Shown piece after piece: positions 62,079 through 64,000 of a DNA stretch of 64,000 bases. The DNA lies in the NCBI RefSeq assembly GCF_003730115.1, contig NZ_RJVP01000002.1, positions 124,001 through 188,000 on the forward strand, read 5' to 3'. The stretch is from Pseudomethylobacillus aquaticus. Its GTDB lineage: Bacteria > Pseudomonadota > Gammaproteobacteria > Burkholderiales > Methylophilaceae. Position 1 is the stretch's first letter, and each line of letters starts with the position of its first letter. Below the pieces are notes generated by a model. The model searched no databases. It was given only the letters and a program-made list of their open reading frames with translations, and had not been told where the DNA came from. The translations under genes and the position numbers were made by a program.

Positions 62079-62942
62079 ATGGCAGTTCAGACGGCACAAC
62101 CGTTCCAGTACTACGTGCCATGGAAGTCCAGCAGCCAGCATCTGGGCGGACATCGCGGCAATCAGCGTGGGCTGGGCTTTGATTACCGCGGTAATCTGCC
62201 GCTGGTGGATTACCCGGATGCACGGCGTATCGACATACGCCAGACGCTGCGCGACCCCTATGAGCAGGTGCAGGTACGCCTGTTCAATCAGGACAACATC
62301 ACGCCCCTGTTCGCGGTGTGTGACTTGTCGGCCTCCATGTACTACCGGGGCCGACGCCGCAAGCTGGATCAAGCCATCCATATCGCTGCTTCTGTTGCCC
62401 GCTCGGCCAGCGATGCAGGTGACCAGTTCGGGCTGGTGGGCTATGACCGCCACGTGGTGGAAGATTTCAGCCTGCCGCTGGGGACTTCTTTGCATAGCGT
62501 GGTTGAACTGCTCACGGCACTGGAGGAGCGCGAAACACTGGTGCCGGCTGGTGAGGGCATCCTGGAGGTGGCGCAGTATCTGAGCCAGTCACGCGCGCTG
62601 GTGTTCTGGATCTCTGATTTTCACATGCCGCTGCTGCTGGTCGAGCAGGCGCTGAGCATGCTGTCGCAGCATCAGGTGGTGCCCATCGTATTGTGGGACG
62701 AGCAGGAGTACCTGCGTCTGCCGCGTTTTGGCTTTGGTACGCTGATCGACCCTGAGACCGGGCAGGACAGGACCGTGTTCTTCCGCGACGCCTTGCGCCG
62801 TCAGTTCATCGCCGCATTCGAGCAGCGCAGACATGATCTGCAGGACCTGTTCCTGCGGTTCGATAGCCCCGCCCTGTTCCTGCATGGTGAATACCATGCC
62901 GAGGCCCTGACCCACTACTTTGAAAAGTACTTTGCCTCATGA
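62079..62942 (+). CDS. mxaS: DUF58 protein MxaS
   Basis: 287 aa from ATG 62079 (MAVQTAQPFQYY); the open frame to 62046 overlaps mxaR. Cytoplasmic DUF58/VWA-like fold: YDPYEQVQVRLFNQDN.. segment, LFAVCDLSASMYYRGRRRKLDQA (metal-site DxSxS), VARSASDAGDQFGLVGYD and ALVFWISDFHMPL. Partner of MxaR in methanol-dehydrogenase maturation. ATGA overlap with mxaA. Confidence 0.88.
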   Translation: MAVQTAQPFQYYVPWKSSSQHLGGHRGNQRGLGFDYRGNLPLVDYPDARRIDIRQTLRDPYEQVQVRLFNQDNITPLFAVCDLSASMYYRGRRRKLDQAIHIAASVARSASDAGDQFGLVGYDRHVVEDFSLPLGTSLHSVVELLTALEERETLVPAGEGILEVAQYLSQSRALVFWISDFHMPLLLVEQALSMLSQHQVVPIVLWDEQEYLRLPRFGFGTLIDPETGQDRTVFFRDALRRQFIAAFEQRRHDLQDLFLRFDSPALFLHGEYHAEALTHYFEKYFAS

Positions 62943-63919
62943 CCATACCATCACGCACCACATGGACTGCGCTATTGCGCCTGCTGACCTTGACGGTGCT
63001 GTTTGCGCTGGGCTGGCTGGCATCTGGCGCCGCGCTCGCCGGGCAAGCCGTGCCAGCGGTGGCGTCTACTGAGCACGCGGCTGATGCCGAGATCAGGGTG
63101 CTTGAGCTACACAATCCCAAGCGCAGCACCGGCATCCAGATCGGTGATTATCTGGAACGCAGGCTGCAGGTGGAGATCGCGCAGCCCTATCAGCTGGCCA
63201 TCAGCGCGCTGCCGCTCAAGGGCACCAACCGTCATGGCATCGAACTTGCCGATGTGCGTTTGGAGAAAACCAGCGTATCGGCATCCACCATCTACACACT
63301 GCTGCTGCGTTATCAGGTGTTCGCCGCCAGTACCAGTCCGGCCATTCTGCAGTTACCGGCCGAGCGCATCGCGCTCAATGGTGGCCCCAGGGCGCTGGTG
63401 CTGGAAGTGCCAGCCTGGCATTTCTGGTTCTCGCCGCTGGCGGCGGGCACTGTAGGCTTGGCCAAAACCAATCTGCAGCCGCAGGTACCCCCTGCACTTA
63501 TCAGCTTGTCCAAGCATTACCAGCGGCTGGCATTGGGGCTGTTGTGTCTGCTAGCTGGCCTGACTGGCCTCGTTTATGTGCATGCGGACCGGCGCTGGCT
63601 GCCGTTCATGGGCGGCGCTTTTGCGCAGGCTTACCGCCACATCCGGCGTTTGCCGCCTACCCAACAGCACGAGGCACAAGCGCTGCTGCATTTGCATCAG
63701 GCGTTCGACCGTGTGCATGGCGTCAGCCTGTTCGCAGCTGGAGTGGATGACTTTGTCGCCGCCCATCCGCAGTTTTTAAGCCTGCGTGAAGATATTGCTG
63801 CTTTTTATGCACAATCCAGCCAGCGTCTGTTCACGGGGCAGGCTGGCGATGCGCACTTCATTGACGGCCTGCTGACGCTGGCACGTCGTTTACGCCATTG
63901 TGAGCGGCGCCTGGCATGA
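62939..63919 (+). CDS. mxaA: methanol dehydrogenase accessory protein MxaA
   Basis: 326 aa. N-terminal hydrophobic signal/anchor (LLTLTVLFALGWLASGAALA), a periplasmic beta-rich domain (RSTGIQIGDYLERRLQVEIAQPYQ), a second TM (about residues 197-213, LALGLLCLLAGLTGLVYV) and a cytoplasmic C-terminal helical domain. MxaA is required for calcium insertion or assembly of methanol dehydrogenase in characterised methylotrophs. The assignment rests on topology plus position between mxaS and the VWA-type mxaC; overlaps both by ATGA. Confidence 0.82.
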   Translation: MTIPSRTTWTALLRLLTLTVLFALGWLASGAALAGQAVPAVASTEHAADAEIRVLELHNPKRSTGIQIGDYLERRLQVEIAQPYQLAISALPLKGTNRHGIELADVRLEKTSVSASTIYTLLLRYQVFAASTSPAILQLPAERIALNGGPRALVLEVPAWHFWFSPLAAGTVGLAKTNLQPQVPPALISLSKHYQRLALGLLCLLAGLTGLVYVHADRRWLPFMGGAFAQAYRHIRRLPPTQQHEAQALLHLHQAFDRVHGVSLFAAGVDDFVAAHPQFLSLREDIAAFYAQSSQRLFTGQAGDAHFIDGLLTLARRLRHCERRLA

Positions 63920-64000
63920 CTGTTCTGCAAGCCAGCTTTGTTTATCCATGGGCCTTGCTGCTATTGCCGCTGGTACTGGTGCCGTTTGTGTTCAAGGGCC
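63916..64000 (+). CDS. mxaC: MxaC, N-terminal fragment (runs off the window)
   Basis: The ATG at 63916 overlaps the mxaA stop (ATGA). Only 28 codons are visible: a short start followed by a hydrophobic segment WALLLLPLVLVPFVF, the first TM helix expected of the VWA-domain membrane protein MxaC. Identification depends on position. Confidence 0.7.
   Translation, partial: MTVLQASFVYPWALLLLPLVLVPFVFKG

Overview
The window reads as chromosomal DNA of a betaproteobacterial methylotroph, most likely Methylophilaceae. The evidence is the end of a nitrogen-regulation ntrBC operon, betaproteobacterial housekeeping order (aroK-aroB-dgt, rpe-trpEGDC, hemA-prfA-prmC, metX-metW), a Burkholderia/Neisseria-type porin, and a methanol-dehydrogenase maturation cluster (mxaR-mxaS-mxaA-mxaC) running off the right edge. 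The taxonomic call is an inference from gene content. No transposase, integrase, CRISPR array or rRNA is visible, and there is one tRNA (Pro, CGG).

Layout: 1-2.2 kb ntrB (5' end missing) and ntrC; 2.3-3.5 kb porin (minus); 3.7-6.5 kb aroK-aroB-dgt (minus, overlapping genes); 6.8-10 kb PBP1a and a conserved unknown; 10-11 kb hemB; 11.2-16.1 kb rpe and trpE-trpG-trpD-(58-aa small ORF)-trpC (minus); 16.2-20.2 kb hemA, prfA, a DUF2127 membrane protein and prmC. From 20.28 to 30.19 kb lies a six-gene defence operon: SNF2 helicase, kwaA, kwaB, beta-class type III-like methyltransferase, DUF1016 nuclease and type III Res. The two Kiwa genes are therefore nested inside a restriction-modification operon. 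30.4-33.7 kb holds divergent metE and metR with a perfect MetR box. 33.7-38.4 kb holds class Ia ribonucleotide reductase nrdA-nrdB behind a cobalamin riboswitch and candidate NrdR boxes, with an inverted-repeat element between the two genes. 38.6-44.4 kb carries a TPR-like/hydrolase-like unknown, alkB, a DUF1579 protein, a gamma-carbonic-anhydrase-like hexapeptide protein, and metX-metW.

44.5-58.4 kb is one co-oriented ten-gene run: SpoIIE-type phosphatase, STAS antagonist, NDP-sugar nucleotidyltransferase, RsbW-like ATPase, GH2 and GH9 hydrolases, a cellulose-synthase-like GT2, two tandem DUF3131 proteins and an outer-membrane barrel protein. I read it as an exopolysaccharide synthesis, trimming and export operon under partner-switching control, which I cannot match to a named system. 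After tRNA-Pro come a divergent IclR regulator and a PNPOx-like gene with paired operators, a DUF1097 membrane protein, and the mxa genes.

The two candidates for an undescribed system are the Kiwa-in-type-III-RM operon (20.3-30.2 kb) and the partner-switch polysaccharide operon (44.5-58.4 kb). Smaller points worth checking are the 58-aa ORF coupled to trpD, the B12 riboswitch on class Ia nrdAB, two perfect long palindromes inside the DUF1016 gene, and a probable leaderless metX.
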